This document shows positions 42,170 to 49,283 of a stretch of DNA of 64,000 nt, one piece after another. Made by a program: the position numbers and the translations under genes. The DNA comes from Actinomadura rifamycini DSM 43936. Its GTDB lineage: Bacteria > Actinomycetota > Actinomycetes > Streptosporangiales > Streptosporangiaceae. The stretch covers positions 62,001-126,000 of the forward strand of contig NZ_AULB01000011.1 in assembly GCF_000425065.1 (NCBI RefSeq). The letters are read 5' to 3'. The stretch's first letter is position 1, and each line of letters begins with the position of its first letter. Below the pieces are notes generated by a model. It did not search any database, was not told where the DNA came from, and was given only the letters and a program-made list of their open reading frames with translations.

Positions 42170-43421
42170 CGCGGTGCTCCTTGACGTGGTCGCGGGCGAC
42201 TTTGTGCAGGTGACGCAGGAGGATCTCCTGGTCGTTGAGGGGGAACTCGGTGACGGCGCGGCCCTTGAGCATGGTCTGCGTGGCCTCGAGGGTGTTGGCG
42301 TCCTGGAGCGCGTACTCCTTGAACGTCACCGCGGCGAGTTCGTGGCCGAGGCGCTCGCGGGCGTTCTTCGGCGGGACGAAGTACAGGCTCGTCTCGAACA
42401 CGTGCCGGTCGACGGCCGTCGGCCAGTAGTGGTACGTCAGGTACCAGCCGGGCGCCCAGACGAGCAGCATGAAGTTCGGGAACAGGACGAAGGAGTCGCT
42501 GCCCCACGCCTTGTGGCGGGCCGGGTTGAGGCCGGGCGGCAGGGTGTCGATCCCGTCGATGTCGGGCCGGTCCCAGGGGCCGAACAGCCCGCTGCGCAGC
42601 ACCCGCTCGATCGGCTTGACCATGCTCGGGTCCTTGGGCGGGGACATGCCGCCCCAGGACGAGATCATGGAGTGCGGGCCGTCGAGCTTGTAGTGCAGCG
42701 CCTCGTAGCCGTAGCTGAACAGCTTGTCCGCCTCGCCCTTGACGGCCTGCTTCTGGTGCAGGACGGGCGCGTGGTAGAACTCCGCGAACGCGTCGATGAA
42801 CAGCTTCCAGTTGCTGCCGATCTCGGCCCGGTAGCTGTACACCTCGGTCATCTCGTGGAAGGGGTAGCCCTCCAGGCCCTTGGCCATCTCGCCGAGGTAG
42901 TCGGTGAGCGGCGCGGCGTCCGGGTCGAGGTTGACGAAGACGAACCCCTCCCACACCTCGCACCGCACGGACTTGAGCCCGTACTCGGACTTGTCGACGT
43001 CGAAGAACTCCTCCTCCTGCTGGATGAAGGTCAGCTCTCCGGCCAGGTCGTAGCGCCAGGCGTGGTACTTGCAGGTGAACTGGCGGCAGGTGCCCTTGAC
43101 CTCCTCGCCGGGGAAGTCGTTCCAGACGAGCTTGTTGCCGCGGTGCCGGCACACGTTGTGGAACGCGCGGACCTGCTTGTCCTTGCCGCGGACGATGATC
43201 AGAGACGTGTCCGCGACGGCGAGTTCCTTGGTGAAGTAGCTGCCGACCTTCGGCACCGACTCGACGCGGCCGACGTTCAGCCACGTCCGCTTGAAGATCG
43301 CCTCGCGCTCGGCCTCGTAGTGCGCGGGGTCGATGGAGTCGTTGTAGTCGACGGGTGCCGTGCCCAGTTCGGGATAGTGCTCGGTCCAGCTGCCGGCGGC
43401 GGGTTTCGGGAAGTGGGGCAA
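42153..43421 (-). CDS. Rieske non-heme iron oxygenase, alpha subunit
   Basis: A 422-residue oxygenase. The Rieske cluster is held by C91-x-H93 (CRHRG) and C117-x2-H120 (CKYHAWRY). The mononuclear iron site has H217-x4-H222 in FYHAPVLH, preceded by D210, the usual electron bridge. It likely hydroxylates an acid or acyl-CoA, with electrons from the KshB-like reductase at 15454, since no reductase is encoded nearby. The TTG start at 43421 has GAGAGG eight bases upstream. It heads a six-gene minus-strand operon behind operator copy 10. Confidence 0.92.
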   Translation of the reverse strand: MPHFPKPAAGSWTEHYPELGTAPVDYNDSIDPAHYEAEREAIFKRTWLNVGRVESVPKVGSYFTKELAVADTSLIIVRGKDKQVRAFHNVCRHRGNKLVWNDFPGEEVKGTCRQFTCKYHAWRYDLAGELTFIQQEEEFFDVDKSEYGLKSVRCEVWEGFVFVNLDPDAAPLTDYLGEMAKGLEGYPFHEMTEVYSYRAEIGSNWKLFIDAFAEFYHAPVLHQKQAVKGEADKLFSYGYEALHYKLDGPHSMISSWGGMSPPKDPSMVKPIERVLRSGLFGPWDRPDIDGIDTLPPGLNPARHKAWGSDSFVLFPNFMLLVWAPGWYLTYHYWPTAVDRHVFETSLYFVPPKNARERLGHELAAVTFKEYALQDANTLEATQTMLKGRAVTEFPLNDQEILLRHLHKVARDHVKEHRDAAAR

Positions 43422-43455
43422 GGGTCCGACCTCTCGTGCCGTTCCTTCTCGCTGA

Positions 43456-43472
43456 CGAGAATGGCATTCTCA
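43456..43472 (-). promoter_or_regulatory. Island operator, copy 10
   Basis: CGAGAATGGCATTCTCA is a full match on the plus strand and symmetrical on the other. It lies 34 bases upstream of the Rieske start codon. Confidence 0.88.
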
Positions 43473-43614
43473 TTTGTGGATCGTAGGTTCTCACGGGTGG
43501 CGGCGGACGTCAATCCGCCGGGGCCCGGAACCCGGTGAAGCCGGTCGCCGCGGAGGGCCGCCTCCGGTGCCGCCCGCTCCCGCCCCCTCCACTGAACGGT
43601 TGATTCTCGTAAAA

Positions 43615-43631
43615 TGAGAAGATAGTTTCCG
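43615..43631 (+). promoter_or_regulatory. Island operator, copy 11
   Basis: TGAGAAGATAGTTTCCG is the GTTTCC-type variant also seen at 2570 and, nearly, at 16528. It lies 24 bases before the four-Cys protein start. An extra ATTCTC half-site is 12 bases further upstream. Confidence 0.7.
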
Positions 43632-43655
43632 CAGCGAGAGGAAGGAAGCACCGCC

Positions 43656-43982
43656 ATGACGTCACCAGAACCGGCGCTGCGCCCCGGGGCGCAGCTCGCC
43701 AGCACCGTGTGCGCGACGAAGGTGGTGGTCGTCCGGGCCCCCGCGCAGGGCGCCCCGGTGATCGCCTGCGGCGGCAGCCCGATGGCCGCGGCCTCCGGGA
43801 CCCCCGCCAAGCCGGCGGCGCCGTCCGGCGGCGCCGCGAACGCCACGCTCGTCGGCAAGCGCTACGTGGACGACGCCGGGACCGTCGAACTGCTGTGCGT
43901 GTCCTCGGGCGCGGGCGAGCTGACCTGTGACGGCGCGCCCATGACCATCAAGGCGGCCAAGCCGCTGCCCGCCTCCGACTGA
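43656..43982 (+). CDS. Small four-cysteine protein of unknown function
   Basis: The 108-residue protein has two similar halves. Each has a beta-strand with a cysteine and a later CxG-type turn: C19 in LASTVCATKVVVVRAP and C38 in VIACGGSPM; then C81 in VELLCVSSGAGE and C91 in LTCDGAPM. It ends IKAAKPLPASD. An Ala/Pro/Gly linker (44-62) joins the halves. Four spaced cysteines could bind zinc or iron, rubredoxin-like, but this is not a match to a named family. The ATG follows AGGAAGGA. It heads a crotonase-dehydrogenase unit under operator copy 11. Confidence 0.72.
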   Translation: MTSPEPALRPGAQLASTVCATKVVVVRAPAQGAPVIACGGSPMAAASGTPAKPAAPSGGAANATLVGKRYVDDAGTVELLCVSSGAGELTCDGAPMTIKAAKPLPASD

Positions 43983-44102
43983 AGGACCGCCCTTGCCATC
44001 GCCACAGACCCCATCGCAGACGCCGCCGCGGACGCTCCCGCGACGGAAGTCATCGCCACGATCGCCGTCCCCGCACGGGCGCCCGCGGGCCGTGGAGGCC
44101 CG

Positions 44103-44828
44103 GTGAGCGACCTCGTCCTGATCGAGCAGCGCGGCCACGTGCGGGTGCTGACGCTGAACCGCCCCGAGGCGCGCAACGCCCTCGACCCGGCCGCGATGGA
44201 GGAGCTGTCGGCCGCGCTGCGCGCCGCCGACGCCGACCCCGGCACGCGCGCGATCGTCCTGACGGGCGCGGGGACGGTGTTCTGCGCGGGGCTCGACATG
44301 AAGGCGTTCGCCCGGGGCGGCGACATCAAGGGACTCGTGTGGTTCTACCACCGCAGCGTCGCCACGCCGGTCGTCGCGGCGCTGAACGGCTCCGCGCTCG
44401 GCGGCGGCTTCGAGCTGGTGCTGGCGTGCGACCTGGTCGTCGCGGCCGAGGACGCCCGGCTCGGGATGACCGAGGTCGCGCGGGGCCTGTTCGCCGGCGG
44501 CGGCGGGACGACGCTCTCCCAGCGGATCCCGATGGCGCTCGCCCTGGAGATGGGCCTCACCGGCGACCCCGTCACCGCGGAGCGGGCGCGCGGGTACGGG
44601 CTGGTGAACCGGGTCGTCCCCGCAGGATCCGTCCTCGCCGAGGCGCTCGCGCTGGCCGGCCGGATCGCCGGGAACGGCCCGCTCGGCGTCGCGATGACCA
44701 AGAAGCTCATGCGGCAGCGCCGCTGGTGCACGCCGGACGAGGTGAACGAGGTGTTCGGCAGCGCGGACGCCAAGGAAGGGGCCCGCGCCTTCGCCGAGGG
44801 CCGCGCGCCGCAATGGACGGGAAGGTGA
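44103..44828 (+). CDS. Enoyl-CoA hydratase
   Basis: A 241-residue crotonase with both catalytic Glu residues: one in LGGGFELVLACD and one in LGMTEVARGLFAGGGG. The oxyanion strand is VFCAGLDMKAF. It should hydrate a 2-enoyl-CoA to a 3-hydroxyacyl-CoA. The GTG at 44103 follows GGAGG. It lies 120 bases after the four-Cys gene; that gap is open in the same frame but has no start codon in frame. It is followed seven bases later by the dehydrogenase. Confidence 0.88.
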   Translation: MSDLVLIEQRGHVRVLTLNRPEARNALDPAAMEELSAALRAADADPGTRAIVLTGAGTVFCAGLDMKAFARGGDIKGLVWFYHRSVATPVVAALNGSALGGGFELVLACDLVVAAEDARLGMTEVARGLFAGGGGTTLSQRIPMALALEMGLTGDPVTAERARGYGLVNRVVPAGSVLAEALALAGRIAGNGPLGVAMTKKLMRQRRWCTPDEVNEVFGSADAKEGARAFAEGRAPQWTGR

Positions 44829-44835
44829 CCACGCG

Positions 44836-46002
44836 GTGGACTTCGAGCTGAACGACGAGCAGAAGCTGTTCCGGGAGACGCTCCGCGACTTCGCCGACAA
44901 GGAGATCGCGCCGGTCGCCCCCGAGTGGGAGAGGACGGGGCGGTACCCGACCGAGATCGTGGAGGGGCTCCGCGACCTCGGGCTGTTCGGGCTCAACGTG
45001 CCCGAGGAGTACGGCGGCCTCGGCGCCGACCGCGTCTCCTACGCGCTCGCGTTCGAGGAGATCGCCCGCGCCTGGCTCGGCGCGGCCGGGCTGTTCGGCC
45101 CGCACTCGGTCGCCTGCGTGCTGATCGCCCGGCACGGCACCGCCGAGCAGAAGGAGCGGTACCTGCCCCGGATGGCGACCGGCGAGCTGCGGTCGGGGAT
45201 CTGCCTGACCGAGCCCGGCGCCGGCACCGACCTGCAGGGCATCGCGACCGCGGCCGTGCGGGACGGCGACCACTACGTGGTGACCGGCGCGAAGACGTGG
45301 ATCACCAACGCGCGCGTCGCGGGCGTCCTGCCCGTCCTGGTCAAGACGGGACGGGCCGAGCGCGCCCACGAGGGGATGTCGGTGCTGCTCGTCGACACGT
45401 CCTCGCCCGGCTTCCGGGTCACCCGCGACCTGCCCAAGCTCGGCTACAAGGGGCCCGAGACCTGCGAGCTCGTCCTCGACGAGGTGCGGGTGCCGGTCGC
45501 GGACCTGCTCGGCGGGGCGGAGGGGCGCGGCCTGCAGCAGGTCCTCGGCGGGCTCGAGATCGGCCGGATCAACATCGCGGCGCGGGCCGTCGGCGTCGCG
45601 CAGGCCGCCTACGAGGCGGCGCTCGGCTACTCGCGGGAGCGGGAGGCGTTCGGCCGGCCGATCTCGGACTTCCAGGCCATCCAGCTGAAGCTGGCCGACA
45701 TGGCCACCGAGATCCAGGCCGCGCGGCTGCTGACCTACTGGGCCGCCGACCGGGCCGAGACCACCGGCGGCCGGGTCGACATGGAGGCGGGCATGGCGAA
45801 GATGTACGCCTCCGAAGTCGCCATCCGGTGCGCGCTGGAGTCGATGCGCGTGCACGGCGGCTACGGCTACTCCGCGGAGTTCGTCGTCGAGCGGCTGTAC
45901 CGCGACGCGCCCCTCATGGCGATCGGCGAGGGGACGAACGACGTCCAGCGCCTGGTCATCGCGAAGGCCCTCGTGTCCGGTGGGGGACGCCTGGGCTGGT
46001 GA
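44836..46002 (+). CDS. Acyl-CoA dehydrogenase (homomeric type)
   Basis: The 388-residue protein is a canonical acyl-CoA dehydrogenase: FGLNVPEEYGGLG, CLTEPGAGTDLQG, KTWITNARVAG, REREAFGRPISDFQAIQ, HGGYGYSAEFVVERLYRD and the classical catalytic Glu in IGEGTNDVQRL. Unlike the three paired enzymes of this island it has the base and all domains itself, so it likely forms a homotetramer oxidising a short or branched acyl-CoA. GTG start 44836; a strong terminator follows. Confidence 0.92.
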   Translation: MDFELNDEQKLFRETLRDFADKEIAPVAPEWERTGRYPTEIVEGLRDLGLFGLNVPEEYGGLGADRVSYALAFEEIARAWLGAAGLFGPHSVACVLIARHGTAEQKERYLPRMATGELRSGICLTEPGAGTDLQGIATAAVRDGDHYVVTGAKTWITNARVAGVLPVLVKTGRAERAHEGMSVLLVDTSSPGFRVTRDLPKLGYKGPETCELVLDEVRVPVADLLGGAEGRGLQQVLGGLEIGRINIAARAVGVAQAAYEAALGYSREREAFGRPISDFQAIQLKLADMATEIQAARLLTYWAADRAETTGGRVDMEAGMAKMYASEVAIRCALESMRVHGGYGYSAEFVVERLYRDAPLMAIGEGTNDVQRLVIAKALVSGGGRLGW

Positions 46003-46024
46003 GCGACCGCGCGCGGCGCGCGCG

Positions 46025-46055
46025 AGGCCCCCGGACGGCGACCGTCCGGGGGCCT
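46025..46055 (+). terminator. Hairpin terminator after the dehydrogenase
   Basis: A perfect 14-bp stem (46025-46038 with 46042-46055) with a three-base CGA loop, 22 bases after the stop, followed by TTCCG. Confidence 0.88.
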
Positions 46056-46123
46056 TCCGCGTTCCCGGCGGGAAACCTCCCGGATTACGGATACGTGACC
46101 CTTGTCACAGCCGCGCCAACCGA

Positions 46124-46143
46124 CCTAATGTGTGTTCAGTAGG
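46124..46143 (+). promoter_or_regulatory. Probable autoregulatory operator of the TetR gene
   Basis: An imperfect 20-bp palindrome CCTAATGTGTGTTCAGTAGG (arms CCTAxTG and CAxTAGG) ends 21 bases before the TetR start codon, the usual place for a TetR self-operator. It is unrelated to the island operator. Confidence 0.5.
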
Positions 46144-46164
46144 TTTCTGGAAGGAGTCCTCCGG

Positions 46165-46773
46165 TTGACCGAACAACGGCCGTACGCCGCCCTCCTCGCG
46201 AAGGGGGAGGACCGCCGACAGCGGATCCTGACCGCCGCGCAGCGCCTGCTGAAGCGGCACGGATGGCGCGGTATCACGCTCGGGCGGATCGCCCGGGAGG
46301 CCGGGGTGAGCCCGGCCGGCCTGCTGCACCACTTCGAATCCAAGGAAGCCCTGCTCCACGCCGCCGTCGACGCGCGCGACGCCTACGACGAGGCGCACGC
46401 CGACATGGACGCCGACATCATCGAGCAGCTCGAGGGAGTCGCCGAGCGGTTCCACCGGGCACCCGACCTGGTCGGCATGTTCGCCGTCCTCCTGATGGAG
46501 AACCTTGACCCCGACGATCCGCTGCACGACCGCATGTTCGGCCGCTACCGGGCCTCCGTGCGCACCGTCGCCGAAGGCATCCGGCGCGGCCAGCGCGCCG
46601 GCCGGTACCGCCCCGACGTGGACGCGGACGTGAAGGCCGTGGAGATCGTCGCCTTCCTCAACGGGATAGAGACATCATGGCTGCTGGACCCTTCGATTCC
46701 GCTGACCGAGGTGTTCAAGGAGTACACCGGGTCGCTCGCCCGGCAACTCGCACCCGCCGCCGATACACCTTGA
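46165..46773 (+). CDS. TetR-family transcriptional regulator
   Basis: A 202-residue regulator whose head reads RILTAAQRLLKRHGWRGITLGRIAREAGVSPAGLLHHFESKEALLHAAV, a clear TetR helix-turn-helix with recognition helix SPAGLLHHF. The TTG at 46165 was chosen because GGAAGGAG lies eight bases upstream; the longer GTG start at 46132 falls inside the palindrome. The last residues overlap the start of a hypothetical gene (TTGA), so the two are translated together. Confidence 0.87.
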   Translation: MTEQRPYAALLAKGEDRRQRILTAAQRLLKRHGWRGITLGRIAREAGVSPAGLLHHFESKEALLHAAVDARDAYDEAHADMDADIIEQLEGVAERFHRAPDLVGMFAVLLMENLDPDDPLHDRMFGRYRASVRTVAEGIRRGQRAGRYRPDVDADVKAVEIVAFLNGIETSWLLDPSIPLTEVFKEYTGSLARQLAPAADTP

Positions 46774-47333
46774 GGCACCATCTCGTCGTGGTCGCCCCGA
46801 CCATGCTCGGCGGGGTGCGCTCCGCGGGCGGCTGGGTGTTCGACCGCGTCGCCGCCGGGTGGGACGTCACCGTCCTCACCGCGGACGGCACCGGCTCCCG
46901 GGCGCTGCGCATCCTCGGCGCCCGCGGCGTCGACCTGGAGATGGGCCTCAACTCCCAGGTGCGCGGTCCCTGGCCGCGGGCGGTCGCGATGGACGCCGCG
47001 CTCTACGAGACCGACGAGCGGATCCGGTGCAGGCTGGACGGCGCGCTCGACAGCGGCATGGAGATCCGCCTGTGGGGCGGCAGCCGGGCCGCGTACGCCG
47101 ACGAGGTCCCCGGCTGCGTGCGGCACCGGCTGAGCAGCGCCGCCCGCGCGTTCAAGGCGCACGCCCTCGCCGCCGCCGCGGCGTCCGCCGGAGCGCGCCC
47201 GCAGTGCGTCTCCCCGGACTGCATCACGGGCGACTGCGCCCCCGCCGGTCCCGCGCCCGCCGCCGCGAGCCCCGCGACGGAGGTCTTCTGGTCCGCCGAG
47301 AGCCTCCGCACGTCCGGCGCCCCGATCGCCTGA
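46770..47333 (+). CDS. Hypothetical protein coupled to the TetR gene
   Basis: The 187-residue product begins HLVVVAPTMLGGVRSAGGWVFDRVAAGWDVTVL, which looks like a nucleotide-binding-type beta-alpha-beta unit, and continues with mixed helices and three Cys residues clustered in PQCVSPDCITGDC near residue 148-160. No family is recognised. The TTG start overlapping the TetR stop was chosen as the first in-frame start after the regulator's coding body; a GTG 18 bases later is possible. Likely a small effector co-expressed with the regulator. Confidence 0.6.
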   Translation: MRHHLVVVAPTMLGGVRSAGGWVFDRVAAGWDVTVLTADGTGSRALRILGARGVDLEMGLNSQVRGPWPRAVAMDAALYETDERIRCRLDGALDSGMEIRLWGGSRAAYADEVPGCVRHRLSSAARAFKAHALAAAAASAGARPQCVSPDCITGDCAPAGPAPAAASPATEVFWSAESLRTSGAPIA

Positions 47334-47507
47334 CCGTCCCGCCCGCTCGTCCTCGCCCGTCCTCCCCGCCTCGCCTTCCTCCTGTCTTCGCGGGTTCCGG
47401 TCCCGGCGCACGCCGCGTCGGGGCCGGAACGCCGCTGGCGTAGACTGAGCGACGGTTCAATCGGCTGACGGCCGGTTCGGGGTGCGGGAGGCGGCAAGGA
47501 GGGTGCG

Positions 47508-48179
47508 GTGGCGAAGAGGGAAGCGGCCGGCGGCACGGAGGACGGGACGGCCGCGCCGGAGCGGCTCAGCCCGCGGGAGGTGCGCCGCCGGCAGCGGATC
47601 GAGCTGAGCCGGGAGCAGATGCTGGAGACGGCCGAGGAGCTGTTCGCCGAGCGCGGCTACTACGCGACGAACCTGAAGGACGTCGCGCAGCGCTGCGAGT
47701 TCTCGGTCGGTTCGATCTACTCCTTCTTCGACAGCAAGGAGGCGCTGTACCTGGCGGTGCTGATGCGGCGGGGGCCGGGGCGGCTGGAGGAGATGAAGCG
47801 GCTCGCCGCGGCCCCGGAGCGGGCCGCCGGGGAGCGTTTCGTCGCGCTGGTCACGGCGGAGCTGGAGCACCGCCGCAAGTACCCGGCGTGGGCGCAGCTG
47901 CACGCCCAGATGACCAAGGTCGGGGGGCGGGACGTCGCCGACGTCCCGCCCGACTACAAGGACTTCCACCGCGAGACGGTGCGGATCCTGGCGGGCGTCG
48001 TCGCCGACGGGCAGGCCGACGGGACGATCCGCCCCGGCGACCCGCACGCCCTCGCGCGGATGTGCAGCGCGCTCATCGACAGCTTCACGCTCATGGACCC
48101 GATGATCAGCGACGAGCCGGCGGGCATCGGCGCCGAGGAGTTCCTGACGTTCGTCCGGGAGACCTTCACCGTCGCGTGA
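47508..48179 (+). CDS. TetR-family transcriptional regulator
   Basis: The 223-residue protein has a basic N-terminal tail (REVRRRQRIELSREQ) and the TetR head MLETAEELFAERGYYATNLKDVAQRCEFSVGSIYSFFDSKEALYLAVL with recognition helix SVGSIYSFF. The GTG start follows AAGGAGG. It has its own promoter region (TAGACT at 47441-47446 could be the -10) in the 174-base gap after the hypothetical gene; no island operator lies there. It is transcribed towards the SDR/dehydrogenase/kinase unit and ends at a shared terminator. Confidence 0.87.
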   Translation: MAKREAAGGTEDGTAAPERLSPREVRRRQRIELSREQMLETAEELFAERGYYATNLKDVAQRCEFSVGSIYSFFDSKEALYLAVLMRRGPGRLEEMKRLAAAPERAAGERFVALVTAELEHRRKYPAWAQLHAQMTKVGGRDVADVPPDYKDFHRETVRILAGVVADGQADGTIRPGDPHALARMCSALIDSFTLMDPMISDEPAGIGAEEFLTFVRETFTVA

Positions 48180-48186
48180 GCCCGTG

Positions 48187-48220
48187 CGGTCCCGGGGCGC
48201 GGGCCCGCGCCCCGGGACCG
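48187..48220. terminator. Bidirectional hairpin terminator
   Basis: A perfect 14-bp stem (48187-48200 with 48207-48220) with loop GGGCCC fills nearly the whole gap between the convergent TetR and kinase-like genes. Confidence 0.88.
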
Positions 48221-48224
48221 GCCG

Positions 48225-49283
48225 TCAGCCGCGGGCCGTCTCCCGCTCGGCCTTCGCCCACAGCCGCCCCGCGTAGGCGTGCAGGCCCTCGCCCATCGCG
48301 CGGTCCATCCGCCCGTCGAGCGCCCGGGCGAACGAGCCCTCGAGCAGCGCCGCCAGCCGGAAGTACGCGAGCACCTGGAACCAGCGGAAGCCGGACACGT
48401 CCCGGCCGGTGAGCGACGCCCAGTGGTCGACGAGCTCGGCCCGCCGCGGCATCCCGTCCCACGGCCGCAGCTGCGGCTCGCCGCCCGGCGGGTCGCCGTC
48501 CTCGTGCCAGGCGGTGAGGATCCACGCCAGGTCGAGGAGGGGGTCGCCGACGGCCGCCATCTCCCAGTCGACGATCGCGGCGAGCTCGGGGGCGCCGTGC
48601 CGGAACATCACGTTGGCGAACTGCAGGTCGCCGTGCACGACGCCGCGCGTCCAGGTGTCCGGCCGGTTGTCCTCGAGCCAGGCCGCGACGACGTCGACGA
48701 GCGGCGACTCGTGCTCGGCGTAGCCGTCGGTGGCGCGGTAGCCGTGCAGCATCTTCAGGTAGCGGGTGATCTGCTTCTCGAGCCATCCGTCGGTCCGGCT
48801 GAGGTCGCCGAGCCCGATCGCGTCGGGGTCCACGGCGGCGAGGGTCGCGGCGCCGCCGACGAGCTCGAACGCCAGCGTCCGGCGCCACCCGGCGTCGGTG
48901 CCGTAGGCGCCGGGCAGCTCGCCGCGCGGCATGAACCCCTCGATCTTCTCCAGGACGGAGAACGGCGCGCCGATCACCTCGGCGTCCAGGGTGCTCGCGT
49001 GCAGCCGCGGGTGCGGGACGGGCGTGCCCGCCAGCGCGGTCAGCACGCGGCTCTCCCGGGCGAACGGCTTCGCGGCCTCGGCGCCCGCGTGCCGTCCGGG
49101 CCGGCGCAGCACCAGCTCGGTGCCGTCCGCCCGGCGCATCGTGAACAGCAGGTTCTGCGCGCCGCCCCGGAGCGGCTCCAGCGACTCGACGGGGCCGTCG
49201 CCCGGCACGTCCGCGAGGCCCGGCCACGCGTTGAGCCGCGCCAGGTCGACGACGGGTCCGGCGGGCGCCGGCGACCCGGTCAT
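48225..49283 (-). CDS. APH-fold phosphotransferase (ACAD10/11-type kinase)
   Basis: A 352-residue aminoglycoside-phosphotransferase-fold protein: glycine-rich loop GGAQNLLF, ATP-Lys region LVLRRPG, catalytic loop VVHGDLQFANVMF and metal-binding IVDWEMAAVGDPLLDLAW. In animals and bacteria this kinase type accompanies ACAD10/11 dehydrogenases and phosphorylates 4-hydroxyacyl-CoAs so that they can be rearranged and degraded. The gene overlaps the dehydrogenase stop (ATGA), so a role in 4-hydroxyacyl-CoA breakdown is a fair inference, not drug resistance. Confidence 0.85.
   Translation of the reverse strand: MTGSPAPAGPVVDLARLNAWPGLADVPGDGPVESLEPLRGGAQNLLFTMRRADGTELVLRRPGRHAGAEAAKPFARESRVLTALAGTPVPHPRLHASTLDAEVIGAPFSVLEKIEGFMPRGELPGAYGTDAGWRRTLAFELVGGAATLAAVDPDAIGLGDLSRTDGWLEKQITRYLKMLHGYRATDGYAEHESPLVDVVAAWLEDNRPDTWTRGVVHGDLQFANVMFRHGAPELAAIVDWEMAAVGDPLLDLAWILTAWHEDGDPPGGEPQLRPWDGMPRRAELVDHWASLTGRDVSGFRWFQVLAYFRLAALLEGSFARALDGRMDRAMGEGLHAYAGRLWAKAERETARG

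Noticed and set aside
18205-43631. Treating the island as a classical steroid (KstR/KstR2) cluster
   Set aside because: FadD3-like, KshB-like and paired FadE genes suggest it, but ring-cleavage genes such as KstD, HsaC and IpdAB are not here, and the operator does not match KstR or KstR2 boxes.
43993-44106. A TTG-started 37-codon frame between the four-Cys and crotonase genes
   Set aside because: It has a GAAGGA upstream and its TGA overlaps the crotonase GTG, but the product is Pro/Arg/Ser-rich with no conserved look and there is no other support.
43662-44996. A 444-codon minus-strand frame opposite the four-Cys and crotonase genes
   Set aside because: The plus-strand genes here have start sites, motifs and an operator; the minus frame shows no domain.
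48225-49283. Aminoglycoside resistance gene
   Set aside because: The fold is that of aminoglycoside phosphotransferases, but coupling to an ACAD10/11-type dehydrogenase points to acyl-CoA metabolism.
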